Of a DNA stretch of 64,000 nt, positions 11,203 through 24,072 are shown one piece after another. The notes beneath the pieces were generated by a model. That model saw only the letters and a program-made list of their open reading frames with translations, did no database searches and was not told the origin of the DNA. A program made the translations under genes and the position numbers. Position 1 is the first letter of the stretch. Each line of letters starts with the position of its first letter. This stretch comes from Rhytidiadelphus loreus (taxonomy: Eukaryota > Streptophyta > Bryopsida > Hypnales > Hylocomiaceae): assembly GCA_947034895.1 (NCBI GenBank), contig OX344764.1, positions 34,536,935 to 34,600,934 of the forward strand. The letters are read 5' to 3'.

Positions 11203-14200
11203 ATGGACACCAAGGCCAGTAGTTTGGACGTCGCGCCCTCGCCCCCTCCCACCAGCGTCGACAGTGTCCGCCTCGCAGCATACCAACTCGCCACCAGCAC
11301 TTGCGTCCCCGGCGCCGTCGCTGCCCTTGCCCGCCTCCACGTCTTCGAAGCTCTCTCACGCGCGGGCCCCAACGCTTCGATCACCGCCGCCGAGATCGCG
11401 GCTCTCGCACTCCCAGGAAAACCCATCAACATCTCCTACCTCTCCCGTCTCCTCCGCATGGTGAGCGGCAAGCGCATCCTTCGCGAAACCGTCACCACAA
11501 CGAACTCCTCAGACGGCCAGCTTCCCCCCGCGTCCCCCCACGTCGTCACCGAGCGTCGCTACGCTTTGGAACCCATCGCTCGCTTCTTTGTCGACGACCC
11601 AGAGCACGGCTCCTTCGTGCACATCTTGTTCATGAACCAGCCAGCCCACTTCGGCAGCGCTTGGCAGCACTTGCATGAGGCGGTGGTGGACGATGAGGTG
11701 ACTGCGTTCGCAAGGGCGAATGGAGGGCTGAATCTGTGGCAGTATCTGAAGCAGAATGCGGAGTTTGATGAGTTGTTTAATAAGGCGATGGCTGCACACT
11801 CGAAAATCTACTTGAAGGCGGTGCTGGATGAGTACAAAGGGTTGGAAGGGGTGAAGGTGCTGGTGGATGTGGGAGGGGGGCTGGGGTCGGCGATGAAGTT
11901 GGTCACGGAGAGGAATGTGCACATACGAGCAGTCAACTTCGATCAGCCGCATGTGATCAGTGCGTGCAAGCGAATTCCGAGTAGGATTCCGAAACTCGGG
12001 GATGGATGGATGGATGGATTTTGAGCTCCATCGACATTGATGTCGTCAGGGCTCTTGGAATTCTTACTTTTGATTGAAGTTCTGGAGTGTTGCACACCAA
12101 TGTTTGATTTTTGTGTGCACTGTCGATCTCAACACAAGGGAGTTTGAAGAGTTTGCCATGATCGTGCTAATGAAACGGAGTTAGCATATATCACTCATGT
12201 AAGTAGGAGGTGGCAATTAATTTAACTAAGATGTTAAAGTTCGTTTTCACTTCACGCTAAACTCTTAAAACTTAGCAAGTGCAAATTGTACAATTCCTAG
12301 TAGGACTCCTAAACTCTTGGATACATGAATTTCCACCCGGGAATGTCGCCTGCGATTGCAAGGCAGAGGCCTTTGAAATCTTTCTAGAAGTTTTGTTGTG
12401 CACACCAGCCTTTGATTTTTTTGTGCATACATTGTCTCAACACAAAGGAGTTTAGCATGAAGTGAAAACGAACTTTAACATCTTAGTTGAAGCAATGATT
12501 GCCACCTCCTACTTACTTAAGTGATCAGATATACTATACTCCGTTTCATTAGCATGATGGTAAACTCTTCAAACTCCCTTGTATATCACTTGTATGCTCA
12601 TGAAACGGGGTATAGTATATCACTTAGCTTGAAGGTGGAAACGATTAATTCAAACTGAGATGATAAAGCCCGTTTTCATTTTCTTCATGCTTAACTCTTA
12701 CAACTCTCTTAATTCTGCCAGTTCTGGAACTTCTGTTTGCGTTGTATTGTAGATTGCTGGTGAAAGGTAGATTTGTACGCATGATCGAGAAGGGAATGAA
12801 GTGGATTGATTGAGCCTTGGCAGGAGTGGAGCATGTGGCTGGGAATATGTTTGAGTCCGTTCCCAAGGACGGTGACGCCATCTTCATGAAGGTCTGTCTG
12901 AGTTCACACACACCTCGTCCATTCTTGAATTAGGAGGAACTAGAATATATTAGTTTGAATCATGTGTGTAGACTAGACACCGAATTTATGTTCAGAGACT
13001 CAAGTGAGTGCAGATACCTTGGACGTGAAATGAGACTTTTTGACTGAAAGAGATGGGATATGAACAATAATAATTAGTTTGATATGACATTTGTGGTGCC
13101 TAGAATCGCACCAATATACCGAGATTGACGATGGTCGTGTACATTTTCACGATGTCAATTTGGGACATTCCTCTGCAGAAAGCTCTCAGAATTAGGACCG
13201 CTGTAGATTTGCGATTCAGGCCTTGCTCCCTGAAGAGTGCCAAAGTCATGGAATTCGTCCATTACAGCTCAATTGATTGACATTGATAGTCTCTGTAACA
13301 CTTCGTTGATTTTCTGTTACAGCAAACAGACTCTAGAAGCAACTAGAATTGCTTGTAGCTCCAGGTGTTGATTCGTTCTACTGGTTGACTGACTCCGTGA
13401 GCGTGAAAAGGGAGTTTCCATTATGTTGGCAAAGTTCAGCTGAAATTGGAGAGTTTTGTGCATGTGCACAATTGTGCAACATATAAATCTAGACCTGTTG
13501 GAGTTGTGGAAGGAAAGTGGAAGGAAAGTCTGCTCGTGCATCTCATTTTGGGCAATTGGGAACTTCCCAATATCATCCATTTCGTTAACTTGGCGAAATT
13601 CCATTACTTTGGTGTGGTTCAGCTAAATCCAAAATCAATCTACCTGTCTTAGTTTGTGGCCTTAAATTAGACCTTTGTGAAGATATATGTCGCATGGAAT
13701 ACCACCAATTTAACGAGGTTGACGTTCAATTTCATTGAACTTGCTGAGTATTCCTCAAGTGGAATGTACCGTCAGTTTCATTAGATTGGCACAGTGTACC
13801 TTCGACAAAGGAAGGGAATGAAAGATTTAGGAAACCAGGAGAGGACTTGGGGGTGGGAAAGCCCGACTTAGCAATGAGTTTCAGTGGATGAAATGGAATT
13901 TTCATTGATATTAGTTTTTTTTTGTGTGTGTGATACTGTGACTGTATATATATATAAGCACAAGTAGGTAATATAAATTTGAAAATGGCGCATAGTATAT
14001 CGCCAATTCGAAAGAATTGTCTGACGTATAATGTGGTGTACGTCGATCTCCCTTTTTGCAGTACATCTTGCATGACTGGGATGACGAGAGTTGTGTGAAG
14101 ATCTTGACGAAGTGTTACGAGGCGTTGCCCCCCGATGGCAAAGTGATAGCACTCGACAACATGTTGCCCGAAATCATCAACTTGGAAGGAGCGGATCACG

Positions 14201-14361
14201 TGGCCCTGCAAGATGACATCCAAATGATGGCCTTCATCGATTCCAGGGCCCAAGAACGCACCGAAGGCGAATACCGCAAGCTGGGCTTGGCTGCAGGGTT
14301 TCGAGAAGTCAAGGTCGTCTTCAAAGTGGACATGATTGCTGTCACCGAGTTTCACAAGTAA
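11203..14361 (+). CDS. Class II (COMT-like) SAM-dependent O-methyltransferase, copy 1, 3 exons, 381 aa
   Basis: Exons: 11203-11980, 12824-12891, 14062-14361 (phases 1 and 0, GT..AG). The enzyme should transfer a methyl group from S-adenosylmethionine to a hydroxyl of a small phenolic or related metabolite in the cytosol. The substrate cannot be read from sequence. The N-terminal dimerisation/winged-helix part (about residues 20-130) precedes the Rossmann-type SAM fold with motif I LVDVGGGLG (220-228). After it come VEHVAGNMF (261-269), the catalytic block YILHDWDDE (283-291) with His286 as general base, and ERTE with Glu347. From memory, the second acidic partner is Glu in COMT; here the aligned residue is Asp314, as in isoflavone-type enzymes. 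Length is slightly above the ~365 aa of typical COMT. The start is ATG 11203, not the in-frame TTG upstream. Exon 1 is GC-rich against AT-rich introns. It is the inverted-repeat partner of 25894-29183. Confidence 0.92.
12133..12575 (+). repeat. Long inverted repeat in intron 1 of methyltransferase copy 1
   Basis: The left arm (about 12136-12263, starting GGGAGTTTGAAGAGTTT) is matched by the reverse complement of about 12450-12575 (ending AAACTCTTCAAACTCCC). The arms are ~125 bp with a spacer of ~185 bp. A third, direct copy of the same ~110-bp module follows at about 12598-12715. Copies 2 and 3 carry one or two modules of the same sequence in their intron 1 (27865-28255 and 52045-52185). The spliced-out RNA could form a long hairpin. 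Confidence 0.8.
13565..13730 (+). mobile_element. Old foldback element inside intron 2 of methyltransferase copy 1
   Basis: The inverted ends are CATTTCGTTAACTTGGCGAA.. and ..CACCAATTTAACGAGGTTGACG. These resemble the TIR of the GGGCAATTTCGTTAAAATGG family. The same insertion occurs in copy 2 at about 26503-26672 (reverse orientation), so it predates their duplication. Confidence 0.55.
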
Positions 14362-14792
14362 TGAATCAAACAATACAATCTTGCATTGCATTGAATGACT
14401 GGTTTTGAGCACCCGGATGAATCGCAAGTGAGAGATTTCCAGGAGCCCTTCGTGCAAAGTTTTGAATCTTCTCATACTCTGTTTGCACTACTACTTAAAA
14501 CAGATGTCGATCTCTAGACGCATTTCAGAGTGCCGAAATTTTGACCTGCAATCGCACAAAGCTTTACAAACTAGGAATAAACGTCAATTTCGTTAAATTG
14601 GAGATGTTCACAGAGCCAGAAATTTGTGACATGTATCTTCACAAAAGTCTAATTTTAGGTCACAAACTATGGGATTTACATTGGGCAAAAAGGAGACTGA
14701 AGAATTCCCGTTGTTTCTCTTTTTTCCAAAGCGAACACTGGGAATGTTTCCTCACCCCAGGAAACTTGAGACTCATACTGAAACTCACACTA

Positions 14793-15102
14793 CACTAAAA
14801 AGGATATTTAGTGTTAGCAACACTATTTACGAACCTTGACACTAAATATCATTAACCCTACTAAAGTAAGTAACATTAAATCTAATTTCTAACACTAAAT
14901 GTACTCTATGGTAAATCTGAAATTTGTACTCTACGGCAAATCTAAAATCTAAAATCTGAAATCTGGTAAATCTAAATGTACTCTATGGTACGCACTGAAG
15001 TCTGATATTACACTAATTCCCACAAAGTTCAGATTTAGTGTTGTGTGGAGTAGGGTGGTAAGTACACTAAATGTAATCCAACACTAAATATCCTTTTTAG
15101 TG
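14793..15102. mobile_element. 310-bp MITE with CACTAAAAAGG inverted ends
   Basis: The left end CACTAAAAAGGATATTTAGTG and the right end, its exact reverse complement, form a near-perfect ~23-bp TIR. TA lies on both outer sides (14791-14792, 15103-15104). The interior is rich in further AACACTAAAT-type words. It is non-coding. The CACTA-like start hints at En/Spm, but the 2-bp TA flank fits mariner better. It lies ~430 bp downstream of methyltransferase copy 1. Confidence 0.75.
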
Positions 15103-16265
15103 TACCGGTACTGCACCAGGAAATAATGACTAGGAATTGTTTTATCAATGAATGAAATTGTAATCTTGGATGGTTGGACATGGATGGAAAATTGTAATAG
15201 TAATGAATGAATATGAGTTTGTAGGTGGATAAGACTTGGATGAAACTTAGATGACTCTTTGTACTTAGGTCTACTAAAGAATGAAATGCATATTTTGGAT
15301 GGATCAAAATGGGAGGAGAAATGGATGAAAAATGTGTGAAATGTGTTGCAATTTTAATGAACCTAGTGTACATTAATTTTCAGTAACAATCATATAAACA
15401 TCTCCTACGTACATTTTTATAGGGGATTTTGTAAAAATGGCACCATTGTGCAACTTTGGCACTTTTACAGTTTAAACTACATAGTTTGAAATGTACACCC
15501 GTTCTAGATGTCACCTTTACGGTTTAAATTGCAAGGTCTAAAAATGGCATATGGAATATGCCATTTTATTGAAATTCCATATATTTTTGTATCTTTTTAC
15601 ATTTGCATCTACATCTTTAAACTTCTTGGTCATGGAAGTGAGGCCTGAGGAATGTTGTCTTCATTGAATTTACTAAAATCCATGTTGTCTATCCGTCTTG
15701 ATCCTTGCAACCAAAAATTAAATTTTTTAATTGACTTAATAAATGTGAAAGAATCAATTGTCACATAGCTTCTATAGATTATAAATGCATCTCAAACTTT
15801 CTCATGGGAGATGTGATTGAAATTTGCTTGAATAATAGTGTTACATTTCAAACAAATTCCACTCAAAAACTGTCAACAACGTGTTTGTAATCAATTTAAA
15901 TGAATTTTGAACCTTAGTTTTAAAACCATATAATAAAATATTGGAACAATAATGAAAGCCTAAGCACTTTAAAAATTAAAATCTAGAATTCTTAATTGTA
16001 CATCAAACCCAAAATACTATTTCAAGCTCTAGTTTATTAGATATTGTTGCAAAGCTTCAAAAGAAGAAGCCATTAGGGTTAAAGAAATGCAATTGGATGC
16101 ACATGCACTCATGGACATTATTTCTTTTGGGGCAAAGGTCCAGTAGCACTCTAGGAGTAGTTGGAAGCATTGTTGCTACTAGGTAAAGAGTACGCATAGA
16201 ATAATTGGTGTCAAAAAAAGTGTTAAAAATAATATCCTTTTGGGTAGTATAGATAGATGCCATAT
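15103..16265. other. AT-rich spacer with a degenerate foldback repeat
   Basis: There is no gene. About 15421-15590 (GGGGATTTTGTAAAAATGGC .. GCCATTTTATTGAAATTCC) is a worn copy of the GGGCAATTTCGTTAAAATGG foldback family. The rest shows nothing. Confidence 0.5.
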
Positions 16266-18120
16266 ACAGTAGATATATATAGTTAAATTTCTATTATGTT
16301 AAATGCAAACTATGGCACAATTTTTGTCTTTCACATTTTCATCTATCACATTTATGAAATGTCCACATAATTTTTCGTCAATACATTCTTGCTAAACCCT
16401 ACCAGTAGTAGAAAACATGTATGATTAGACCAAATGTGGGTTTTAATGCTTAGTCTATGTTTTCCACTACTATTAGGACATCCACACAATTTAATGAAAC
16501 TTTGCCTACTTGAAACATTTTTTGGTGTTGTTATATTTCATTAGACTCAGTTCTAGAACATGTATTGGTATACATTGGGACATATGGAAGCAGGTATGGA
16601 TGTAGATACAATATCCCGTGTCTTTTGAATACCCTTAGTTGAATATTTGGTAAATCATTCATGAATTGAAATTCAACTTGTAAAGGTTTCAATATTGAAA
16701 AAAAACAATAAATTGGAGAAGGATTTCCCAATATGAATGCAAAGTTCAAGTCTTTCACTGTTTATTCAAATATACCAGTGATTTCTTCTGGGTGTACAAG
16801 TATGATATGATAAAATGAGAATTTGAAAATAAAAGTTATGTTGAAAGCCATTTCTTGTTTTTCCACTACTCTACCTTTTGTACATTGATTGCATTTAATA
16901 ATTGCAAGAAATACTTGCTCTATTTTTTGTCTTTGGCATACAAGGCAAGTGTTTTTTAGGCTATGATTTTTTGCAATGTACCACCAAAAGATCTAAGATT
17001 CTTAGCTAGAGTACATAGGACTATTCTACATCTTGTGAAAACTTTTTTATTTTCTAAATATAGTTTAATGTTCATAAATAGTCTCCAATTGAATGTCTAT
17101 TTGGTCCATTTTAAATGTTTTAGAACTATCTTTAGCCCAAAAAATAATTTTGAAACTAAAATTTTGGTTTGAGTTCACCTACTAGAATTGCCCAAATTGA
17201 CAAAGGAATTGGTCTTAAAATAGAAAAATTGTCATCTTGCACTTGTATTCCAAGCACATTTTAATTATATTTTCACTTGAGTTTATTTATCTTTAGATGG
17301 GACATTGGGACCTAATTATCCTAAGCTTTGTACACTTCATTTTTACCTTTCAACCATTATGTGTCTTAATTAATAACTCCAGCGTTTCATTTCATTGAAG
17401 ATTTGAGTATTCAAAAGTGAAATTGGCCTTATCGGGTAGGATTTATTCAATATGAACTATCAATGTTATTCTTTTTTTAAAAGTAAAAAACAATGTATAA
17501 TAAAACATAAATATATTTTTTGTCTTTTAACATCAATATATCTTTTTTAACTCTAATGATTGATTTGGATCACTTGATTGAAGATTTGAGTTTGCAGAGG
17601 TGAAATTTGATGAAATGTTTTCATCCCCATAGTAATAGGTAAATTTCTTTTAAGTAGATTTTTGCACACAATCAATGTGATTAATAGATTTCTATAGTAC
17701 GTTCAAATCTATTTGTCTCTGTCCTAGAAGTGAGCTTGATGCAAATATTCAAATATTCAAAATATGCGCGCTTTTATTGCCAAGCGGAATTGAAGTGTTG
17801 TAGAAATTTTGAATGTAAAGTTACTCATTCTTTTGGTCTACTCTAATTTTGAAGCTCTTTGCAACGTCTCTACTATTGTGGAAAGAGGCCTTGACGAAAT
17901 AATTTCCTTTTAATTCAAATTCACAAGGACTATTCAATGAGCTTATCGATGAAAATGAACAAATCATTGAAGCAACATGTTTGTAGAACTTTGTAAATTT
18001 AATTAGCAATGCAAAGCAAAGATGTTTCTCACTAGTGATAAGTGCACATGGAGAATTTTGGATTATGTGACCAATTTCATTGCTTTTAGTCACTATCATA
18101 CTACTTTTGATGTTTTGTCA
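16266..18120 (+). repeat. Dispersed multi-kb repeat, copy 1 (partner 56035-60215)
   Basis: 16270-16790 aligns with 56035-56560 (e.g. GACCAAATGTGGGT, TTTTTTGGTGTTGTTA, TTTGGTAAATCATT). 17310-18120 aligns with 59020-60215 (e.g. GATTTATTCAATATGAA or GAATTTATTCAATATGAA, GAGGTGAAATTTGATGAAATG, GGAATTTTGGATTATGTGACC). The two are in the same order and orientation, but the 56-60 kb copy has ~2 kb more in the middle. No coding potential is recognisable in either. Confidence 0.7.
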
Positions 18121-21100
18121 CAAATTAAAGTAAGAAGTTCTGCCAATTCTTATACTAGTTTGAATCTTGCATCCACTCAAGCCCACATGCAATAGTCACC
18201 TTTTAATTTGATTAAATAGGCAACACCGATGGCCTTCAATTCCATTCCCAGCATTGTTTGCTTAATCCAACACTTTGAACAAAGACATTGATTTGTCGAT
18301 CTTCTCTATTGTCAATGTTGTCAATATTTGTTTTTTTCACCAATTTTTACATGTAGCGTTGGATACCTCCCACTTGATCTCAAAACTTAAAATTTTGAAA
18401 AAAAATGATTCATCAAGATTCTTGTTGCAATTTGATTGAGGCGTACAATTCACTTGTTAAGATTGTTACGATTACTAGCTCTATCATCAATATGATTCTT
18501 GTATAGGGAAATCCCCACCAAAAGAGGGATTAATTGCAAAAAATGGTCTAACAAGGAGGGCAGATAGAGCCTATTGAAGAGGGACATTTTTTGCCAAAAA
18601 TCTCAATGAGAAGGGGATTGCCCATCATAAACCACTCCCAGGAAATGTAGAAATGAATGACAATTGAGCAGATGTTATACAAATCATCCGTTAAGGAAAA
18701 TGAAAAACCCATAATCATTGGTTGTGATGGTTTTCTCTACTAATAAGGGATTATGGAAAATAATCTGCCTATTAATGAACAATGTATTTGCCAGTAGTGG
18801 TTTACATCAATATGATTCTAGATCCCTTTTAATTATCTAAGTCATGGCTTACTAAATACAAAGCTTATTAATAATCATGTCAGTCAACTTTGTAATGCCC
18901 TTGTGAGAATGAAGGTAGACATTTGGGAATCAATTGTGTGTTATGATAGAAGTACTGAAAGGTCAATTGACGCCAGCATTTAAAAAAAACAAAAATGCTA
19001 GAATTGTGAGCAAGCTATAAGTCTCTTTGAGGCAAGACTTCCACCAGTATGTATGTATATTTGAACTAGTGTGATGTTTGATTTTGGTGCCAAAGTTTTT
19101 GACATTCATTTGTATACAAAGTTCAAAAATTAGAACTGGTATAGATTCATGGTTCAAGTTGCGTACAGTCTAATAGAGTGTCAAAATTCTTGTTTGGAAT
19201 TTAAGAACTAAAATTTAGAAGATAAAATTGTCAATTATCTCACATTTATGCTTCTCATTGGAAAACCATGAATGACATTCAACTTCCTTGTTGCATGATA
19301 GAGGACAAAGTTTTCAATACTTCCAAACTAAAACATCTTCGGTAACTTTGATGGAGACCCCAAAAAAAAAATTATGAAAATCAAGACTAAGATCCTCCAA
19401 ATCTAGCCCATCTTTGAGGATTTTGACAAAACCAAGGTTTTTATGCTCAATTATGACACTCTTGTTTCTCATCAAATTTAGGCATCTTTTTTGGAAATCT
19501 AGTTTTCATTCTCTTATTTTCATGCATTTTCTAATTTTTGGTCTTGATGCTCACTATTGTGAACCACTCTAAAATAACATTTCTAAAACATTCCACTACC
19601 ACTAATTATAGTACATTTGCCACACATTCAAATTTCAAACTAGTATCATATTTATCACATTGTTGAATGTTGTTTTGGAATATGCCACACAAGAAGTATA
19701 TATAACTAAAGGGAACTACACCTAGGTAATACCAATCTTGAAAGTTCTTTGGCACTATGGGCATGCAATAGAAAATGACAAAATTTTAGAAGATTGAATA
19801 AATTTTTATGAAGATAAATGCAAAATGGCTATACATATTTCGGAGGCACATAAATTAGAAGTTTTCAAAGTGGATTGTAGGCCAACCAATAAATTTAATC
19901 TAAGTGATTCCAATATTCATAGGTCTAACACATACAAAATATATATTTATAATGGTAGAAATTAAAAAACTTGCCCAAGTAAGAGCTAAAATTGAATGAT
20001 ACTTTAAATGCCAAATGATAGATATTTTCCTTTAATCAAAAGCTTTCAAAAATTCACCTTTCTAGTAAGTTTAATCAATAATCAATGGAGTACATCCTAC
20101 CATTTTAGATTAATTGCTCTCTTTTGAAGACAATTTTTTAATAAATTCAAATTAGAGGTAACAAATAAGTGATACAGGGTTTGAGATTGATTATGAGTTC
20201 ATTGAAATTTGAAATTTATATGAGAAAGAAAGTGAAATATATTCCACTTGGTTAGTTGCAACCTTGCAAATTCAAAGCCCTCCTAAGGTATTGGACTCTT
20301 TTCTAATTCATCTTGAGTGATTGAACAAAACAAAGTATAAATTCAATACGAGTTCATTTGGCTTCAGTTCTTTATACAATGTTCACATATGTAATTGTTT
20401 TTGTTTAAATTTCTTTTATAACAATTATAAGTTTATTAGAATAATTATCTCATCAAAATTTTAGCTTCAAATTTTTTATAATGGATAAAGCACTATTGAA
20501 TACTCCAACCCTCAAAATGCAAATGTGACTTATTTTCAAAAATTGTTATCATCAACAAATATATTTTTTGAAATAATAAAAATATTTTCATAAGTATAAA
20601 ATGGTCATAGCTACTTTTACTATAAATTTCAATTACATTGAATCATTACTTCCAAAGTTGCACTTGAAAAACACTTTGACATGCAACATGTACAATAAAT
20701 TGTGCATGTAGTTTTTGCAATTAACCGAAAATATGAATTTAGTTTATCATTCAATGTAAATTTTAAATCTAATTCCTTAGAAGATATTGAAAAAAACTTC
20801 TTCCATTTATAGCCAATTTTAGAGCAACAAACAACAATATAACATTTTTGAATAGAAAGCTTTCAGTATTTCTTCTACAAGACAATCTCAAACTCAAGAA
20901 ATTTACAATATTATTTAGAAGATGACAAAATCAGATTAAAGGAAACACAAGAAATGACAAAGAAAGAGTCCTTTAGCCTTTAGGTTCAGGAATGTTATGA
21001 ATATCAAAGTTTGAGGCCCTAAGTCTTTTTTTCTATACAAGTCAATTTGTTGAAAAGGGACTATTTTTGTATATTGAAAACTATTTTAAAATCGTTAATA

Positions 21101-22484
21101 GATATAAATTTGATCAAAGTTGAGAATACCCTAATACAAGTTTAAATACTAAAGACATTCATTCATTCTTCACTATAAACACAAGTTGTTTGGCCATTGG
21201 AAAATACATGATGCCCACCTCAGGTAAGTCAAGTTCTTTACTCAACTTCAAGACATCTTACACACACAATTTGCCAAATTTCAAGCGGACAAGACCTCAA
21301 CAAATATATTTTCCTCTTGATAATTTCCACTTGAGATTCAACTACAAGTCATTTTGTTTCTTTATTCTTCTATATTTTATTTGTACAATCTAATTAATTC
21401 CTACCTTTAGAAAAGACATATTAAACCACTTATACTTCCATGCTCTTGAACTAGCTAGCTACTATTGGAAATGCTTGGCTTGCAAGAATTAGCCTTTAGG
21501 ATTTGCAAAGACATTGCAAAAGAACTCCATCTTCAAAAAAGCACATTCAAAGAGAGTGCAGATTGTGTAAAGAGAGACCATTGCCAAAATAATGCACTAG
21601 TAGAAAGGATGGTGGGTGATTGCCCAGAAAGACTAATACTATTTTTTGTCACATTTATAGTATTGGAGTTGTCATTTGCTATAACTTTTGAAGGATGAAC
21701 TTGATGAACTTGAAGAACTTGAAATTTTTATTGGAAATAGTTGTCTTGATTTTTATCATATCTATTAGTTTTTAGAAATTGAGAAAATCATTTTATATTT
21801 AAAAGTCAAGTTTGCTAATTTGTCATTTTTTTAGGTTTAGGGGGGATTAGTATTGGATAGTACCCAAAATTAATGATTTAGAGCTGAAATTTTTGTGGTC
21901 TACTCCCACAATAGGTGGCACGTGCCTACCAAGGGGCATCTAAAAATACATTATTTTATATCCTCCACATTTGTGCAAATAGGGCTCCCTTGTTCCCTTT
22001 TGAACATTGAAGATGGTTTCAACTTTCAACTTCATTGTTTTGGTGAAATTTGATCACCATTAAAGTCATCACAAATTGCCAATTTTTTTCATTATTTATT
22101 ATTTATAATTGATTTATACCTTTAGTTGTTGTATCTAGTTTTGATGACACATTGTCTGGTTTTTTCCTCACATAGTACTAATTCAGATTTTCAGTACAAG
22201 GAAGTAGTCCACAATACTTGCAACAAAACTCTTAGCCATTGATTTTCCTTTTCAACGGTTCAGATTGTTCCACTACAAAACTACCAAAATAGTGGAATAC
22301 CACTAATTTAACAAATTTGAATATGATTTATTATATATTTAATAAATCACAAAGTTAAAAGATTCATGACACAGATCAAAAGAATTGAGCTTTTTTTTTT
22401 TTATCAAAAGTAGCATCTCAACTATGGGAATTTGTGGGTACAAGAGATTGAGAATAGATGAAGTTGTAGTGCATGAGCTTCAAT
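18121..22484. other. AT-rich intergenic DNA without recognisable genes
   Basis: Short open frames (e.g. 18963-19157 minus, 21190-21393 plus, 21465-21698 plus) have no domain, homology or splice support that I can see. The one structured item is the insertion at 18500-18804, listed separately. Confidence 0.5.
18485..18819. mobile_element. 305-bp insertion between exact 15-bp direct repeats
   Basis: CATCAATATGATTCT occurs at 18485-18499 and again at 18805-18819, enclosing 18500-18804. The insert has a partial internal inverted repeat: TAAACCACTCCCAGGAAAT near 18639, against a reverse complement of the end reading TAAACCACTACTGGCAAAT. It has no poly(A) tail. The target duplication is longer than usual for DNA transposons, so the class is open. 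Confidence 0.6.
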
Positions 22485-22905
22485 GTAAAAATGGTTGACC
22501 ACACATGATATACAACAAAACGAGGCTTTTTAGTAAAATGAAATCGTTTTGCCCGGAACTGTACGTAATATCATAAATAAATAAATATTTTTTATGATTC
22601 ATAGTAATAAATTATGGGAAGTCTTGATTGTCATATTTAATAGTTTACAAAGCGATCTAACCTTGTAGTGGCATTGATTACCAAAGTGGCATATGAATGG
22701 ATGATTACTGAGGAAGTTTTACAATTAAACATTCTAATCCATTTCAAATTGATAGTTCATAGTCTTGACACAATGGCATCTCTAAATTGTGTTCATTGAA
22801 TGGTGGATTGGAGAAGTTATTTTAGTTGAACACCATATGTGTAACCTTGAGCAATATCTTGTCCCCATTTTGTCTTTATTAGCTCTAAAGAGATAGTAAT
22901 ATATT
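22485..22905 (+). repeat. Dispersed repeat, copy 2 (partner at 7555-7990)
   Basis: It is the same-orientation partner of 7555-7990. Small indels are scattered along its length. Both copies end near the TTAGCTCTAAAGA word. Confidence 0.75.
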
Positions 22906-23165
22906 TTGGGGGCAATACAATCAACCAAAGGACCACTCAACTTCAATTTTGTTAAATTGGTGGAATTCCTATACTTTTTGTCACCTTTTACAACACCTAC
23001 TTTGAAACATGAATCTATACTTGACTATTCTAAATTATAGACCTTCGTGTACATATACGTCACAATCTTCGGCTCTAGAATTGTGCCCCTTTAATGAAAT
23101 TGATGTTACTCATATTTTGTCATATTGGATAGATTGATAGAGTGCCACAACATACCTCGCATACA

Positions 23166-23991
23166 TGGGCAATTTTGTTAAAATGGCGATATTCCATGTG
23201 CCATTTTTAGACTGCCCTGTCTAAACTGTAAAAATGACATCTAGATATAAATTTGTACATTTTAGACGGCCCACTCTGAACCTTAATCCCTAAATGCCCA
23301 AGGCACCCAAATTTGGTGTTTGCAAAACTTTGAAGTTAAACAAACCTAACCAAGTTGCTATTTTTAGTAGTTTATATTTTTGGAAAGTTCTTCTTGAAGT
23401 CTAATTTTAGCGTCAAAAATCCAATCTTGAAAATAATTGATAGTGATTTTTCTATTCAAGATTTTGTGTAGGGGTACCTATTACAATCTTGACTTTCCAT
23501 AGTGTTGAGAGCTCTTGGAAATGAGGCCTCAATACACTAGATTTAGGAGAAAAAATCACATTCAAAATTCATTTAAAAAAATTGTAGAATAGATTTTGAG
23601 AAGCCATAAATTGATTGGAGTTATACAATTAGGCCCTTTAACCTCATATTTTTTTTATCACCAACTTTTTAGATTTGACGTGTAAAAAGAGGATTGAAAG
23701 ATTTCACATCACTTTTGCAATTTTAACATCCTCATGGTCAAACATTATAATCTTTCATTCCATAAGTGATATTGTTGTACTTTCTTTTCCTATGAGATCT
23801 CCAACATGTCTAGTTTGAATTTGTACGGTTACAATTCAAAAAAAATTGATACAACTTATCAAAATGTTGGCATTTTGTTCAATTTAGAGCAAATTCCAAG
23901 AAGCTCAAAACAAGCCTTGGGTATTTAGGGGTTAAAAACTAGTCAAGTAGCGGAATGGCGCCATTTTAATGAAATTGCCCATACACATGCA
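23166..23991. mobile_element. Long member of the GGGCAATTTCGTTAAAATGG foldback family
   Basis: The left end TGGGCAATTTTGTTAAAATG and the right end CATTTTAATGAAATTGCCCA are inverted repeats, ~825 bp apart. TACA lies directly outside both ends. The interior is AT-rich and non-coding. It is about three times longer than the other members. Confidence 0.55.
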
Positions 23992-24072
23992 CTCAATGAC
24001 CCTTGCTCTACATTCTCCACTCTAAATGTAAAGCATCCCTAAATCCATTTGAGCACATTGAAATTCCCAGTT

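Noticed and set aside
13732..14475. 247-aa open frame on the minus strand
   Set aside because: It is antisense to exon 3 and the end of intron 2 of methyltransferase copy 1 and contains low-complexity intron sequence.
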